Shown here: piece by piece, positions 47,394 to 56,312 of the stretch
Layout of the letters: each line of letters starts with the position of its first letter
Position numbering within the stretch: position 1 is the stretch's first letter
NCBI GenBank assembly: GCA_018816735.1
Contig: JAHIVH010000061.1
Coordinates: 310,001 to 374,000 of the forward strand
DNA: 64,000 nt
Direction of reading: 5' to 3'
DNA from: Pseudomonadota bacterium
Lineage (GTDB): Bacteria > Desulfobacterota > Desulfobacteria > Desulfobacterales > JAHIVH01
The notes under the pieces: generated by a model
What the model saw: only the letters and a program-made list of their open reading frames with translations
Told to the model about the DNA's origin: nothing
The model's database searches: none
Made by a program: the position numbers and the translations under genes

Positions 47394-48203
47394 TCACCTT
47401 TTGGACGATAAAAAATAAGATAGTGTCAATTCCGCCACAATGTTTTTACCCAATGCTTCGGCAGGGGCGAACCTTCGGGTGAATTCAAGCTCCTTGTCCG
47501 TGGGAGGCGGAACAGATGACAGGTCGTCCGATACGTTTAAATCCCAGGGCACGTCTTTTTTGACCATGTCCACATCAACGCCCGGATAAATCTGGTCCAG
47601 ATAGAGCTCCCTGGTGATTTTATCAAACCTGAAAATACCTTTTGTGGAGATCAGCATGGACGGGCCTGATCCTTTGGGAAACCGCCCGGATTTATCCCTG
47701 CTGTCGCCGCCATCCAGATAACCGGGTGATGTAAAATAGTCGAGTTTGTTTACGAACTCCCCACCTCTCATGGTGAGAACCGTTTTTTTCGCATAGGAAA
47801 TAAAATCCGGCGCCCCACCGGCACCAGGCAATCTGAGTTCAGGATCATGGTAATCTCCTATAGCGGTCGTATTCAGGTTGCCGTATCGGTCGATCTGGCC
47901 GACACCCAGGAAGCAGACATCCACGAATCCCCGATAGGTCATCGTAAAGGTGGAAAAAAGATCCGTTGCATAGGAAAACCCCCTGCAGCAATTGGCATCG
48001 GCAATATGATTGGGCTGAACCAGAGGCTCGAAATCTATGATACCGGATTCCATCATCAGGTTGGTATGCGGGGCATGAAGGGCTTTGGCCAAAGCGCCTG
48101 CTGTTGTGGGCAGACCGACTCCCAGGACGACATTCTGGTGATCCTTTATTTCCCTTGCCGCCACGATAATCATCAGTTCGTTTAACGTATATCGTTTAGC
48201 CAT
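47394..48203 (-). CDS. CoA-transferase beta subunit, glutaconate-type
   Basis: 269 aa. Family I CoA-transferase beta subunit with the catalytic-glutamate block NLMMESGIIDFEP, GVGLPTTAGALAKAL and CFLGVGQIDRYGNLNTT, LPGAGGAPDFISYAKK. Closest in pattern to glutaconate CoA-transferase subunit B and related IpdB-like proteins. The partner alpha gene is directly upstream and overlaps by 8 bases. Moves CoA between carboxylic acids; acid not identifiable. Confidence 0.88.
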   Translation of the reverse strand: MAKRYTLNELMIIVAAREIKDHQNVVLGVGLPTTAGALAKALHAPHTNLMMESGIIDFEPLVQPNHIADANCCRGFSYATDLFSTFTMTYRGFVDVCFLGVGQIDRYGNLNTTAIGDYHDPELRLPGAGGAPDFISYAKKTVLTMRGGEFVNKLDYFTSPGYLDGGDSRDKSGRFPKGSGPSMLISTKGIFRFDKITRELYLDQIYPGVDVDMVKKDVPWDLNVSDDLSSVPPPTDKELEFTRRFAPAEALGKNIVAELTLSYFLSSKR

Positions 48204-49242
48204 GGTACAATTTCCTCTCTTCTATGATTTTTTCGACCTCGTCTTCCGTGATGCCCATATACTGTTCCCGGCCGTTTTCATCATAGGAGGACGTAAAAGC
48301 GGTTCCATAATCGGCAGGTGTTGAGAGGTACGGTTGGGCCTTGATTTTGTTGAAATGGTTTTCTCCGAATGTTTCAATGAAATGTCTGGTATATTCCTTG
48401 CGGTCTTTTACACCGTAAATCCATTCTTTCATCCATGCCTTAAGCCCATCGCCGGTTGCCGCAAGGCTCTGAAAGAGGCCATATGCCAGCCTGTCCAGAT
48501 TATAATACCCGAGGACTTCTGAGGGATGGCTGCCGAATGGCGCCTCCACGACTGCATGGGTCCGAAACGCCGGAATAATGGTATGATGGGGACTCGATTT
48601 GATCACTTCATGGTCGACGATCTCTTCGCAGGATACGATGATTTTTTTGCTCGAAAGAGCGGCGGCGGCCACACTTCCCATGGCCCCCCAATACTGGGCA
48701 TTTCCGAATTTATCGGCACGCTGCACATGCACGATGCAGACATCGGGATTTGCCGAAGGAACGGTTAAAATCTCTTTTCCCGTATACGGGCATTCAATCG
48801 TACGGTATTTGTCTTCGCCCATGAATCCCCGTTTTTTATAAAGGTCCGTTTCCATGACCCCTTCCAGGACCTGCATGAAGGTAAACCCGTGCATGCCTGC
48901 CACCAGCCGGGCATTGTAGTTGAAATTGGTGTAATCCTCCAGTTCAAGTGTCTTTGCCTTAAGTGCCCGTTCGACCGCCGATCCCCCTGCTTTCCCGCCG
49001 GACCTCAGAATGTAGGTGGTTACCAGACGGTCCACAAGACCGGCCTCCACCATGATTTCCACATCGAAAATGCCGGATTGCGAGTAAAGGGTTAAATGTT
49101 TCTTGTGCTGCCGGATCACTTCAAATACCAGTTCCGCGCAGGTGCAGACCGTGTAGTTGCCGATGATCAGATGATCGCCATCATTTACAAATTGTTCGAC
49201 AGCCTCTTTGGCTGTCATGACCTTGTCGTGGTTGTTCGTCAT
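48196..49242 (-). CDS. CoA-transferase alpha subunit, glutaconate-type
   Basis: 348 aa. CoA-transferase alpha subunit: VMTAKEAVEQFVNDGDHLIIGNY, then FEVIRQHKKHLTLYSQSG, VHVQRADKFGNAQYWG and the C-terminal lobe ending EDEVEKIIEERKLYHG. It forms an alpha/beta pair with the next gene, with an 8-base overlap that implies translational coupling. AAGGAAA precedes the ATG. A small acidic gene lies 21 bases upstream. The pair may act in dicarboxylate or aromatic/steroid-type acid degradation; no other genes of such a path are nearby. Confidence 0.88.
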   Translation of the reverse strand: MTNNHDKVMTAKEAVEQFVNDGDHLIIGNYTVCTCAELVFEVIRQHKKHLTLYSQSGIFDVEIMVEAGLVDRLVTTYILRSGGKAGGSAVERALKAKTLELEDYTNFNYNARLVAGMHGFTFMQVLEGVMETDLYKKRGFMGEDKYRTIECPYTGKEILTVPSANPDVCIVHVQRADKFGNAQYWGAMGSVAAAALSSKKIIVSCEEIVDHEVIKSSPHHTIIPAFRTHAVVEAPFGSHPSEVLGYYNLDRLAYGLFQSLAATGDGLKAWMKEWIYGVKDRKEYTRHFIETFGENHFNKIKAQPYLSTPADYGTAFTSSYDENGREQYMGITEDEVEKIIEERKLYHG

Positions 49243-49263
49243 GTTTTCCTTCCTGTTTTATTC

Positions 49264-49461
49264 TCACACGTCTTCCATGGACACAAGCGTCACATCAAGA
49301 TCTATGTCCCCTTCATCATAACATGTATGCCCACACTCAACATCGGCGTCCGCTTCCAGCAAATCGCCATCCACCGAATAAACGGTCATGATTTCACCAT
49401 CAAGCCTGACCTTATAGGTTGCCCTGGCGCTGTATGCACCATTTTTTACAATACCCGTCAT
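49264..49461 (-). CDS. Small acidic protein of unknown function
   Basis: 65 aa with a Cys pair in ADVECGHTCYDEG and an acidic beta-rich body (YKVRLDGEIMTVYSVDGDLLEADADVE). The ribosome site is weak. It lies 21 bases upstream of the CoA-transferase alpha gene, on the same strand. Could be a real small protein of that operon or a chance frame; codon use and tight spacing favour a gene. Confidence 0.5.
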   Translation of the reverse strand: MTGIVKNGAYSARATYKVRLDGEIMTVYSVDGDLLEADADVECGHTCYDEGDIDLDVTLVSMEDV

Positions 49462-49579
49462 TTCATACTATTCCCGATATACACTTCGTAATTATCAAAC
49501 TTTTCAATGCTTACGGGCGAATCTAACCAACTATGAGAATTCATGCAAGGATTTTAAAAAGGGGGCATTGAGGAAACGG

Positions 49580-50725
49580 TTATGAGGCATAAGTATTCAT
49601 CAGTGATTTTAGAAGGCTTTTCATTGACAGATGATTGGCTTGATCATGAATCACGAATTCATGAAGGGACTTGTCCTTTGAAATCATATCCAAGAGGTCG
49701 CTGTCCTGAACCACGCGGCTCACCAGCGCTTTATCATCTAAAAACAGGTTCAGGAATGATGGTTCTGAAAGATTTTTTCGTAAGAATATGGTTGTCATAA
49801 GTTCCAGATTGGTGGAAGAATTGATGTTGTCATATGCTTTTTGTATCAATTCCTTATCCGTTGATATCCGGTCTATCAAGCTCTGGTCATGGGTATGCTG
49901 CCGGGTGAGAAAGGCGAATATGGCCGATATGACCGTCTTCAGCCCTTCCTCCGAAACGCCTGCCTTATATGCCGTCAACAGGAATGTATCGTCATTGGTG
50001 AGCCGGTCGACAAATCTTTTGTCCTTGAGATATTTCCTCAATTGCGCATTCAGGATGACCCTGGCAAAATAAATGTTTTCCTCGGAAAAAACATCCCCGC
50101 CCTTATATTTTTGACTTTGGAGAATACGTTTCAACCCCATCAATACTTTATAGGGATTTTTGACCACTTCCATGTTGACGGCAAACGACGGAAGATTTCC
50201 ACGGGTATCCAGATGAAGGGTGTATTCAACGCGGGTTTTATCTTTATCCACATACTCAAGGACAAATGTATTTGAAAGATCGGTGATGCGAACCAGGTTT
50301 TTATCGAGAGAAACCATCGGCTCTTTCAACGCAATGGTGTCGATCCGGATGATGCCTGTATCCGGATCAATACTGCCCGTACTTTTTAAAATGACATCCC
50401 GGTCCAGAAACGGCCAGGGAAAATCGATAACATGGTATTCGATTTCTGTTTGAAGATCAATCACTTTCACACGCCGCGCCGATATCAGATCCGGCATCCA
50501 TGTGGTGAAGGTGGAAAGGTCTCTCAACACAGAGGCGATCTGTGTCAGATCCGCATTGAGAATCGTCTCTCCCCTGACCATTACGTAGGGCGACCCCTTA
50601 ACAGATTGGGAAAACAACCTGATACCGTTCTTTTCGCCTTCTGAACACCACTTTCCCGAATCAGATGGATGACCGCTTGCCGCAAAGAAGAAAATAAGCC
50701 CTATACATCCTATAATTTTTTTCAT
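49580..50725 (-). CDS. START-domain exported protein with a helical repeat tail
   Basis: 381 aa from the ATG at 50725 (GGAGAG upstream), which opens a signal peptide (KKIIGCIGLIFFFAASGHPSDS). Residues about 25-215 are a START-like lipid-binding domain: NGIRLFSQSVKGSPYVMVRGE, LRDLSTFTTWMPDL, FPWPFLDRDVILKS, IDTIALKEPMVS, NPYKVLMGLKRIL. The remaining ~165 residues are helical with four loose repeats of the form LIDRISTDKEL (also FVDRLTNDDTF, FLNLFLDDKAL, LLDMISKDKSL). The first part is related in fold to the SRPBCC protein at 36832 but not clearly homologous. It is next to an outer-membrane barrel gene, 54 bases downstream of it. Confidence 0.8.
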   Translation of the reverse strand: MKKIIGCIGLIFFFAASGHPSDSGKWCSEGEKNGIRLFSQSVKGSPYVMVRGETILNADLTQIASVLRDLSTFTTWMPDLISARRVKVIDLQTEIEYHVIDFPWPFLDRDVILKSTGSIDPDTGIIRIDTIALKEPMVSLDKNLVRITDLSNTFVLEYVDKDKTRVEYTLHLDTRGNLPSFAVNMEVVKNPYKVLMGLKRILQSQKYKGGDVFSEENIYFARVILNAQLRKYLKDKRFVDRLTNDDTFLLTAYKAGVSEEGLKTVISAIFAFLTRQHTHDQSLIDRISTDKELIQKAYDNINSSTNLELMTTIFLRKNLSEPSFLNLFLDDKALVSRVVQDSDLLDMISKDKSLHEFVIHDQANHLSMKSLLKSLMNTYAS

Positions 50726-50779
50726 TTGGCTCTCCAAAACATATATCAAAACCAACTGTTTGGATGAAAAAAATCCATC

Positions 50780-51505
50780 CTAAAAAGCGAAGGTTCCTGA
50801 AATACTGAATGACTGCTCAGCAATCAGCCTTGCTTCGGCACCTACGGAGATGTTTTCATTGATCAGGTATTCACCACCGATGAAGATCCCTATCGGATCG
50901 GCTTCGTCAGCATTGCCATCCATCTTGACAGGTGATGTTATTTTAAGGTCAGTACTTATTTTCGAATAATAAATACCGCCATATGTATTTATCGTATCGT
51001 CTATTTCATAGCTGGCGCCAACGGCTACATCAATTTCCTTGGCATCAACTTCACCTTTTACGTCATAACCTTCCACATTTTCCGATGCATCGCCTGTCAA
51101 TGAAAGAAATTGGGCAACAACACCGGCCTTTATCTGTCCCTCATCGTAAAACTGCAATCGTGCACCACCGCCAAAGGCGATATCCATATCTGTTTCAACG
51201 TCATAGCCGAATAAATCAAACTTGCTGTCAGCCATACCGACTTTTCCATAGATATCAACCTTTTCAGTAATACCATAGACCGCCCGCAACATCATTCTCT
51301 TTCCTTCAACCGAATCGTCTCCATCCACGCCATCCAGTTCCATATCCCTGTCCCACAATCCGGCTTCCACGCCCAGCTGAACTTTGCCGGCCTCCAGACT
51401 TCGCGCCGGGTTCCCGATGGTATCGGCAAAGCCGATTATTGAAAAGTATAAAACGCCAATGATAACCGTAAGCAGGTGAACTCTGAATCCTTTTATGCTT
51501 TGCAT
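50780..51505 (-). CDS. Small outer-membrane beta-barrel protein
   Basis: 241 aa. Signal peptide (VHLLTVIIGVLYFSIIGFAD), then alternating amphipathic strands with short acidic turns: LGVEAGLWDRDMEL, MLRAVYGITEKVDIYGKVGMAD, IAFGGGARLQFYDEG, AVGASYEIDDTINTYGGIYYS, IFIGGEYLINENISVGAEARL, ending in ISGTFAF with a terminal Phe, the normal barrel signal. Eight to ten strands are likely. It resembles OmpX/OmpW-size porins; no family assigned. It shares a strand with the START gene downstream. Confidence 0.8.
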   Translation of the reverse strand: MQSIKGFRVHLLTVIIGVLYFSIIGFADTIGNPARSLEAGKVQLGVEAGLWDRDMELDGVDGDDSVEGKRMMLRAVYGITEKVDIYGKVGMADSKFDLFGYDVETDMDIAFGGGARLQFYDEGQIKAGVVAQFLSLTGDASENVEGYDVKGEVDAKEIDVAVGASYEIDDTINTYGGIYYSKISTDLKITSPVKMDGNADEADPIGIFIGGEYLINENISVGAEARLIAEQSFSISGTFAF

Positions 51506-51540
51506 TTGTTTCTCCCTTGATCTGTTGGAAAAGTCCCGTT

Positions 51541-51568
51541 AGCCGATAGCCAATAGCCGATAGCCGCG
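51541..51568. repeat. Short heptamer tandem repeat
   Basis: AGCCGAT, AGCCAAT, AGCCGAT, AGCCGCG in tandem (four 7-base units) in the 180-base gap between the outer-membrane barrel gene and the ferredoxin gene. Possible slippage region; no function seen. Confidence 0.5.
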
Positions 51569-51685
51569 TACCAATAAATCCGAGTTTTTAAGGAACTCTT
51601 TGAAATCCGGTTTCCCGTATTGTATTGAATGTATTCATTAACATTTGCCAATTAATTGTCAATATCAAAAAATCGGAGAATAATC

Positions 51686-52387
51686 ATGACAAAACGGATT
51701 GTTATGGCGGCAGATTATGTGATCCGGCATCATCTCGGAAAAGAAGTGAGCCGGACGGAAATGTTAAAGACCCTTGAAATCTCCAAAAACATGGGACTGG
51801 TGTTAAATTCCGACAACACCCGAAGAGGCATCCGTTTTATCTGCCAGTGCTGCAAATGCTGCTGTGCCATGCTCCAGGGCGTAAGCAAATTCGGATATGC
51901 CAACACCCTGATCACGTCGAGTTTTATTGCGGAAATCGATCAGGAAACATGTGTGGGGTGCGGCAAGTGTGCCAAAGCCTGCCCTATTGAAGCAATCAAA
52001 ATGACACCTGTCTCTGACGCGACCAAACCCAAAAAGAAAAAGAAACCGGAAATCGAAACAGATATATGCCTGGGTTGCGGCGTATGCGCGCTTTCCTGCA
52101 AAACAAAAGCGCGTGAGCTCACAAAACGGAAACAACGGGTCATTCATCCGGAAACCACATTCGAGAGAGTCATCCTCCAGCCCCTTGATAAAGGAACCCT
52201 TGAAAACCAGATATTCGATAATCCCAACGCCATTTCCCACAAAGCGCTCAGAGGAATCGTCGGCGGATTATTAAGGCTTGCGCCGGTGAAACAGGCCTTG
52301 ATGAGTGACACGCTCCGCTCCACGTTCCTCTCTGCCATGAAAGCGGGGGTGACCCTGCAGGGCAAGGGGTGGCTGACTAAAATATAG
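51686..52387 (+). CDS. Two-[4Fe-4S] ferredoxin-domain protein with a cysteine-rich block
   Basis: 233 aa from the ATG at 51686 (CGGAGAA upstream). An N-terminal helical part contains an unusual cysteine block FICQCCKCCCAML at about 65. Then two 4Fe-4S motifs: CVGCGKCAKACPIEAIKM and CLGCGVCALSCK, separated by a lysine-rich linker. The C-terminal ~90 residues are helical, with no known signature. It could accept electrons in an anaerobic oxidoreductase; partner not visible. The clustered Cys block resembles regions that bind a cubane in other ferredoxin-like Desulfobacterota proteins (inference). Confidence 0.82.
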   Translation: MTKRIVMAADYVIRHHLGKEVSRTEMLKTLEISKNMGLVLNSDNTRRGIRFICQCCKCCCAMLQGVSKFGYANTLITSSFIAEIDQETCVGCGKCAKACPIEAIKMTPVSDATKPKKKKKPEIETDICLGCGVCALSCKTKARELTKRKQRVIHPETTFERVILQPLDKGTLENQIFDNPNAISHKALRGIVGGLLRLAPVKQALMSDTLRSTFLSAMKAGVTLQGKGWLTKI

Positions 52388-52634
52388 GAAAAGTTTTTGT
52401 ATTGTAATATCCGCAATGATAGAGAATTGCCCGTCAGGCATCAGGGAGGTTACCACAAATATTGGCCGGACATTGTTATTATACTTACGCATTAATAACA
52501 ATAAAAATTGTCCGTAATGGCATAGTGATTAAAGCGTAAAGCATACAGAAAAAGACAATTCAGGAGATCGACAACCGATGCAAATCATTACCAGACCTTG
52601 ATAAACGGTCAGCAAATGAGATCCTGTACTCCAC

Positions 52635-53117
52635 TTAGTTCCTGCGAAGACAGGATAGAGAAGTAAACCGCCACCCAAGGGACTGGTAAAAAGAAAGAGC
52701 AGGCGTATTCGATATATCATAGAGAAGTTGAAGTCTCACGACCCGGTTCGTCTCAGCCCATTTTAAAAGTTCATCCAGAAGTCTTCTTCCGACTCCCTGT
52801 CGGCGAAAGAATTTTCGTACCACAACATCCTCAACCATCGCCGCGAATCCGCCTTCTGCGGTTGAAACAAGGCGCTGTGCCGTACACATACCCACTATTT
52901 TTTGAGTGTGGATATCCTCAGCAACAATTGCACATGCTTCTTGAGAACGATCAAGAAGCATGGCAAGCCCTTTTTTATGTCGTTCCAGATCAAAATCAAA
53001 ATCCCGTTCAATGGCAAACAGGTCTTTTAACAGAGAGGCGAGACCATTGATATCATCCGGCACAGCATCTCTAATCAGAATCAAAGAATCATTACCCGTT
53101 GCCATGGAATCGTTCAT
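52635..53117 (-). CDS. GNAT-family N-acetyltransferase
   Basis: 160 aa. The acetyl-CoA loop VRKFFRRQGVGRRLLDELL is a typical GNAT motif A, with LSFYQSLGWRF as motif B. IRDAVPDDINGLASLLKDLF opens the fold. AGAGGA precedes the ATG, 11 bases after the [2Fe-2S] ferredoxin stop, so it is the last gene of the nif run. Target unknown. GNAT genes do occur at the ends of nif operons, so a role linked to nitrogen fixation cannot be excluded. Confidence 0.88.
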   Translation of the reverse strand: MNDSMATGNDSLILIRDAVPDDINGLASLLKDLFAIERDFDFDLERHKKGLAMLLDRSQEACAIVAEDIHTQKIVGMCTAQRLVSTAEGGFAAMVEDVVVRKFFRRQGVGRRLLDELLKWAETNRVVRLQLLYDISNTPALSFYQSLGWRFTSLSCLRRN

Positions 53118-53128
53118 TCAATCCTCTA

Positions 53129-53437
53129 TCAGGCAATTTTATAGTTATCTGCCACACCATCATCTTCAAGGGCATCCAGGATTTCATCAATCGCTTCTTC
53201 CCCGTCGACTTTACCATACCACACATTATCCGGATAGATCACCATCACGGGGCCGTCATCGCAACCTTTGAGGCACCCGCAGCTTGATACGATGACATCC
53301 GTGAGCCCCCGATCGATGATTTCGTTTTCGATATAGGGCAGAAATGCAGTCGAGCCTTTTTTATGACAGACGCCCTGAGGGTCACCTGAGGTTCTGAAAC
53401 TGGCGCATACAAAAATATGATGTTTGGGTTTATTCAA
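53129..53437 (-). CDS. Thioredoxin-like [2Fe-2S] ferredoxin of the nif operon
   Basis: 102 aa from a TTG at 53437, chosen because AAGGAG lies seven bases upstream; a longer frame upstream lacks support and is low-complexity. The cysteines VCASFRTSGDPQGVC and SSCGCLKGCDDGPVMVIYP match the thioredoxin-fold [2Fe-2S] ferredoxin family (Clostridium pasteurianum Fd type) that is often found beside nif genes and may feed electrons to NifH or NifB chemistry. The 124-base gap to nifB contains a 12-bp inverted repeat. A GNAT gene follows. Confidence 0.88.
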   Translation of the reverse strand: MNKPKHHIFVCASFRTSGDPQGVCHKKGSTAFLPYIENEIIDRGLTDVIVSSCGCLKGCDDGPVMVIYPDNVWYGKVDGEEAIDEILDALEDDGVADNYKIA

Positions 53438-53474
53438 TGGAATCTCCTTTTCAAAATGAAAAAATTTAAAAAAA

Positions 53475-53542
53475 TGGACGGGGACCAAAAACCAAACTCC
53501 GGGAGGAAAAACAGGGGGATCGGAAAAAAAGGTCCCCGTCCA
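53475..53542. repeat. 12-bp perfect inverted repeat in the nifB-ferredoxin gap
   Basis: TGGACGGGGACC (53475-53486) and its exact complement (53531-53542), 44 bases apart, with a small CTCC/GGAG hairpin in the loop and A-rich flanks. It resembles a dispersed REP/MITE-type hairpin more than a terminator. Copies elsewhere in the genome cannot be checked. Confidence 0.6.
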
Positions 53543-53560
53543 GTCATTGACGGATTCGTT

Positions 53561-54829
53561 TTAACCGCATCCATTGCCGTTTCCCTGGCACCCTGCTCCG
53601 CATGCGGTCATATCGCGCTTGATCATATGGTTGATTGGCTGTCCGTTAAAAATGGCATTTACCGCATCATGGATCATCCCTTCCATCTCATAAACACGCA
53701 TCCCGTTTTCTGAAAGAACAGCCAGGGGATTCTGCCCGATGCCGCTTACCAGCAATGTATCGCAATCTTTAAGAGAGTCAGACAGGTTCTGCCATCTTCT
53801 GATCCCGCTCCCCCTGTCAGGAGTGCTTCGGGTTTCAAGGAGTGCAATCTTGTCTCCATGCTTCCCATAGATGTATAATGAAGCGGCCTCCCCAAGATGC
53901 TGATTGATCAGCATGCCTTCCATGCTTGCAACCGCGATTTTCTTTGGAACGATAGACAACGGTGTTCCTTTTTTTTCAGTGGTGTTCCACGACATCAGCT
54001 TCTGCATCAACGCCTCATCGGTTTTTTCGCCCAACAGGCCGACCGCATCAGCCCGGCATCGGGTGCAATGATGCATCTGCCTGATATGTTTTCCTGCTTT
54101 TTTCCGGATGTCCTTTATCATCTCAGGTGAAGGCTCTTCTATGTCTTTGAAGATCGCGCCTTCATTGGGATAATAAGCAACGCAGTTCAGGATATCCACT
54201 TTCAGTTCCTTCATTCTCTCGGCGACCGCTTCTATATGATGATCGTTTATGCCGGGAATGATGATCGAATTCACTTTTACGGTAACCCCCGCCTGTTTCA
54301 GCGCCTTGATGGCTGCTATCTGATTACCGAGAAGGGTCTTTACCCCATTTTCTCCGGATACAACCCGTTTCCCCACCCTGATCCAGGCATAAATCTGCGA
54401 TGCAACCGCAATGTCAATGGCATTCACCGTGATCGTCACATGACTGACATTTACCTGTTTCAGCCGATCCACATACGGCAACACATTCAGGCCATTTGAA
54501 GCCACACAGAGCATGATCTCAGGAAAATTCTCCCGTACAAGAGAGAGTGTCTCCATGGTTTCATCCGCGTTCGCGAACGGGTCTCCCGGACCGGCAATCC
54601 CCACCACAGAGATATTGGGCTTCAGTGCCACGACCTCTTTTAAATACCCTATCGCCTGATCCGGACTTAAAAGTGCACTGGTAACCCCTGGCCGGCTTTC
54701 ATTGACGCAATCGAATTTACGGTTGCAGAACCGGCACTGGATATTGCATCTGGAGGCCACCGGAAGATGAATTCTTGCGTACTGCTGTCTTATTTTATCG
54801 TTAAAACAGGGATGATTGTTCACGTCCAT
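53561..54829 (-). CDS. nifB: FeMo-cofactor biosynthesis protein NifB
   Basis: 422 aa. Radical-SAM NifB makes the carbide-containing [8Fe-9S-C] core precursor. The cluster motif SRCNIQCRFC (Cys-x3-Cys-x2-Cys), GIAGPGDPFAN and VKVNSIIIPGINDHHI define the radical-SAM barrel. The C-terminal third is a NifX/NafY-like domain (IAVASMEGMLINQHLGEAASLYIY). The extreme end, ACGAGCQGNGNGCG, is a Cys/Gly tail that may hold a cluster. GAGGAGG precedes the ATG. It follows nifN with a 15-base gap, as in clostridial/desulfobacterial operons. Confidence 0.96.
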   Translation of the reverse strand: MDVNNHPCFNDKIRQQYARIHLPVASRCNIQCRFCNRKFDCVNESRPGVTSALLSPDQAIGYLKEVVALKPNISVVGIAGPGDPFANADETMETLSLVRENFPEIMLCVASNGLNVLPYVDRLKQVNVSHVTITVNAIDIAVASQIYAWIRVGKRVVSGENGVKTLLGNQIAAIKALKQAGVTVKVNSIIIPGINDHHIEAVAERMKELKVDILNCVAYYPNEGAIFKDIEEPSPEMIKDIRKKAGKHIRQMHHCTRCRADAVGLLGEKTDEALMQKLMSWNTTEKKGTPLSIVPKKIAVASMEGMLINQHLGEAASLYIYGKHGDKIALLETRSTPDRGSGIRRWQNLSDSLKDCDTLLVSGIGQNPLAVLSENGMRVYEMEGMIHDAVNAIFNGQPINHMIKRDMTACGAGCQGNGNGCG

Positions 54830-54844
54830 ATCTACCTCCTCTGG

Positions 54845-56221
54845 TCATATGTAGGAATATCCAACGTCTGAGGACGCCTGTTTTGTTTCAATCAGCGCAT
54901 TTGCAATCCGGTCGAAAAGTTCCTGCGCGCCTCTGTATCCCAGATGGGAGACCCTGCTTCCGCCCACGCGGTCATGAATCGGGAAGCCCACTCTCACCAG
55001 GGGAAGTTCCATTTCCCGTGCGATATGATATCCCTTGCTGCTCCCCAGAAGTATATCGGGTTTAAGCATTTTGGCAAAGTCCATGATGCCCACAAAATCG
55101 ATCCCTTCAGACACAATACAATCAGGTTCGGAAAACAGGGGATTCACCTCCATGATTTTCTTCTTGAGAAGACCACTTTGCCCCCCGGTGGCACAGAGTA
55201 CGGGTTTGATGCCTATCTCCGAAAGAAACGAAGCAAGCCCCACCACCAACTCCTCATCGCCAAAGACAAACGCTTTTTTTCCAGCCACATATTTATGCCC
55301 ATCCACATAGGAATCGATCAATCGCGCTCTTTCGCCCTGGTATTTTTCGGGTGTATCCATCCCTGCCAAACCTTCAAGGCTTTTAAAAAATATATCTGTT
55401 TCCTTGACTCCCACAGGGAGCCCCATACTTTTACAGGGAACATCGAATGTACTCTCAAGAAATTTTCCCGCACTGTCTTCATTTGCGAGAATTCTTCCGA
55501 ACTCGATACTCAAAGAAGAATTTCCCATTTTGAGGATATCCGAGACATCTGTCCCGCCATCCGGAATTTTCTGGTATTCGGACCACAACCCGCCATCCAG
55601 TGTTTCCGAATAATCGGGCAACACAATAAACCGGAGGTTAAAATCAGATAGAATTTCCTTCAAATACCTTATATCCTTTGGCGACACCATGCCTGGAAAA
55701 AGATTGACCTGCCGTTCATCGGTTACCGTTTTCCCCACCTTATTGAGTAAAGAAGCCACCGTGGCTTTAACGGCATCATTATACCCGTTTCGATGCGTTC
55801 CCCGGTAACTGGCCGTGGACACATGAACCAGGTGTGATTTCTGACCACCATCATCGTACTTTTTATATTCATCAAGGAACATGGGCACATCATCTCCTAT
55901 GGTCTCACTCAGGCAAGTGGTTGCAACCCCGATGAGAACCGGTTCATATTGTTTGGTAATGTTTGAAAGGCCTAATTTCAGGTTCGCACCGCCACCGAAC
56001 ACGGCTGTTTCTTCTGAAAAATTGGAAGACGCTATATCCATCGGCTCCTTATAATGACTGATCAGATACCGTCTGATATATGTGGCACAGCCCTGCGATC
56101 CGTGAAGAAAAGGGATCGCCCCTTTTATGCCTTTAAATGCCAGTGATGCACCAAGTGGCGTGCACAGTTTGCAGGCGTTCTTTATTCCGATCTCGTTTGA
56201 ATCGCTATTGGTTTTCATCAT
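54845..56221 (-). CDS. nifN: FeMo-cofactor scaffold subunit NifN
   Basis: 458 aa. NifN partners NifE to mature the cofactor. NifK-like fold with CKLCTPLGASLAFKGIKG, FLHGSQGCATYIRRYLISHYKE, FGGGANLKLGL and ATTCLSETIGDDVPMFLDEY. It keeps cysteines of the NifK-type cluster site, which in NifEN hold a [4Fe-4S] cluster. TAAGGAG precedes the ATG. The length is shorter than fused NifEN forms. Between nifE (92-base gap) and nifB. Confidence 0.92.
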   Translation of the reverse strand: MMKTNSDSNEIGIKNACKLCTPLGASLAFKGIKGAIPFLHGSQGCATYIRRYLISHYKEPMDIASSNFSEETAVFGGGANLKLGLSNITKQYEPVLIGVATTCLSETIGDDVPMFLDEYKKYDDGGQKSHLVHVSTASYRGTHRNGYNDAVKATVASLLNKVGKTVTDERQVNLFPGMVSPKDIRYLKEILSDFNLRFIVLPDYSETLDGGLWSEYQKIPDGGTDVSDILKMGNSSLSIEFGRILANEDSAGKFLESTFDVPCKSMGLPVGVKETDIFFKSLEGLAGMDTPEKYQGERARLIDSYVDGHKYVAGKKAFVFGDEELVVGLASFLSEIGIKPVLCATGGQSGLLKKKIMEVNPLFSEPDCIVSEGIDFVGIMDFAKMLKPDILLGSSKGYHIAREMELPLVRVGFPIHDRVGGSRVSHLGYRGAQELFDRIANALIETKQASSDVGYSYI

Positions 56222-56312
56222 ACGCTCCTTATGCCAAAAATCTCATGACACCTTTTTTCATGCGCTTCATGAACTTCATGGTAAAAACAATCATGCGTTA
56301 CCCGTCAACCCT

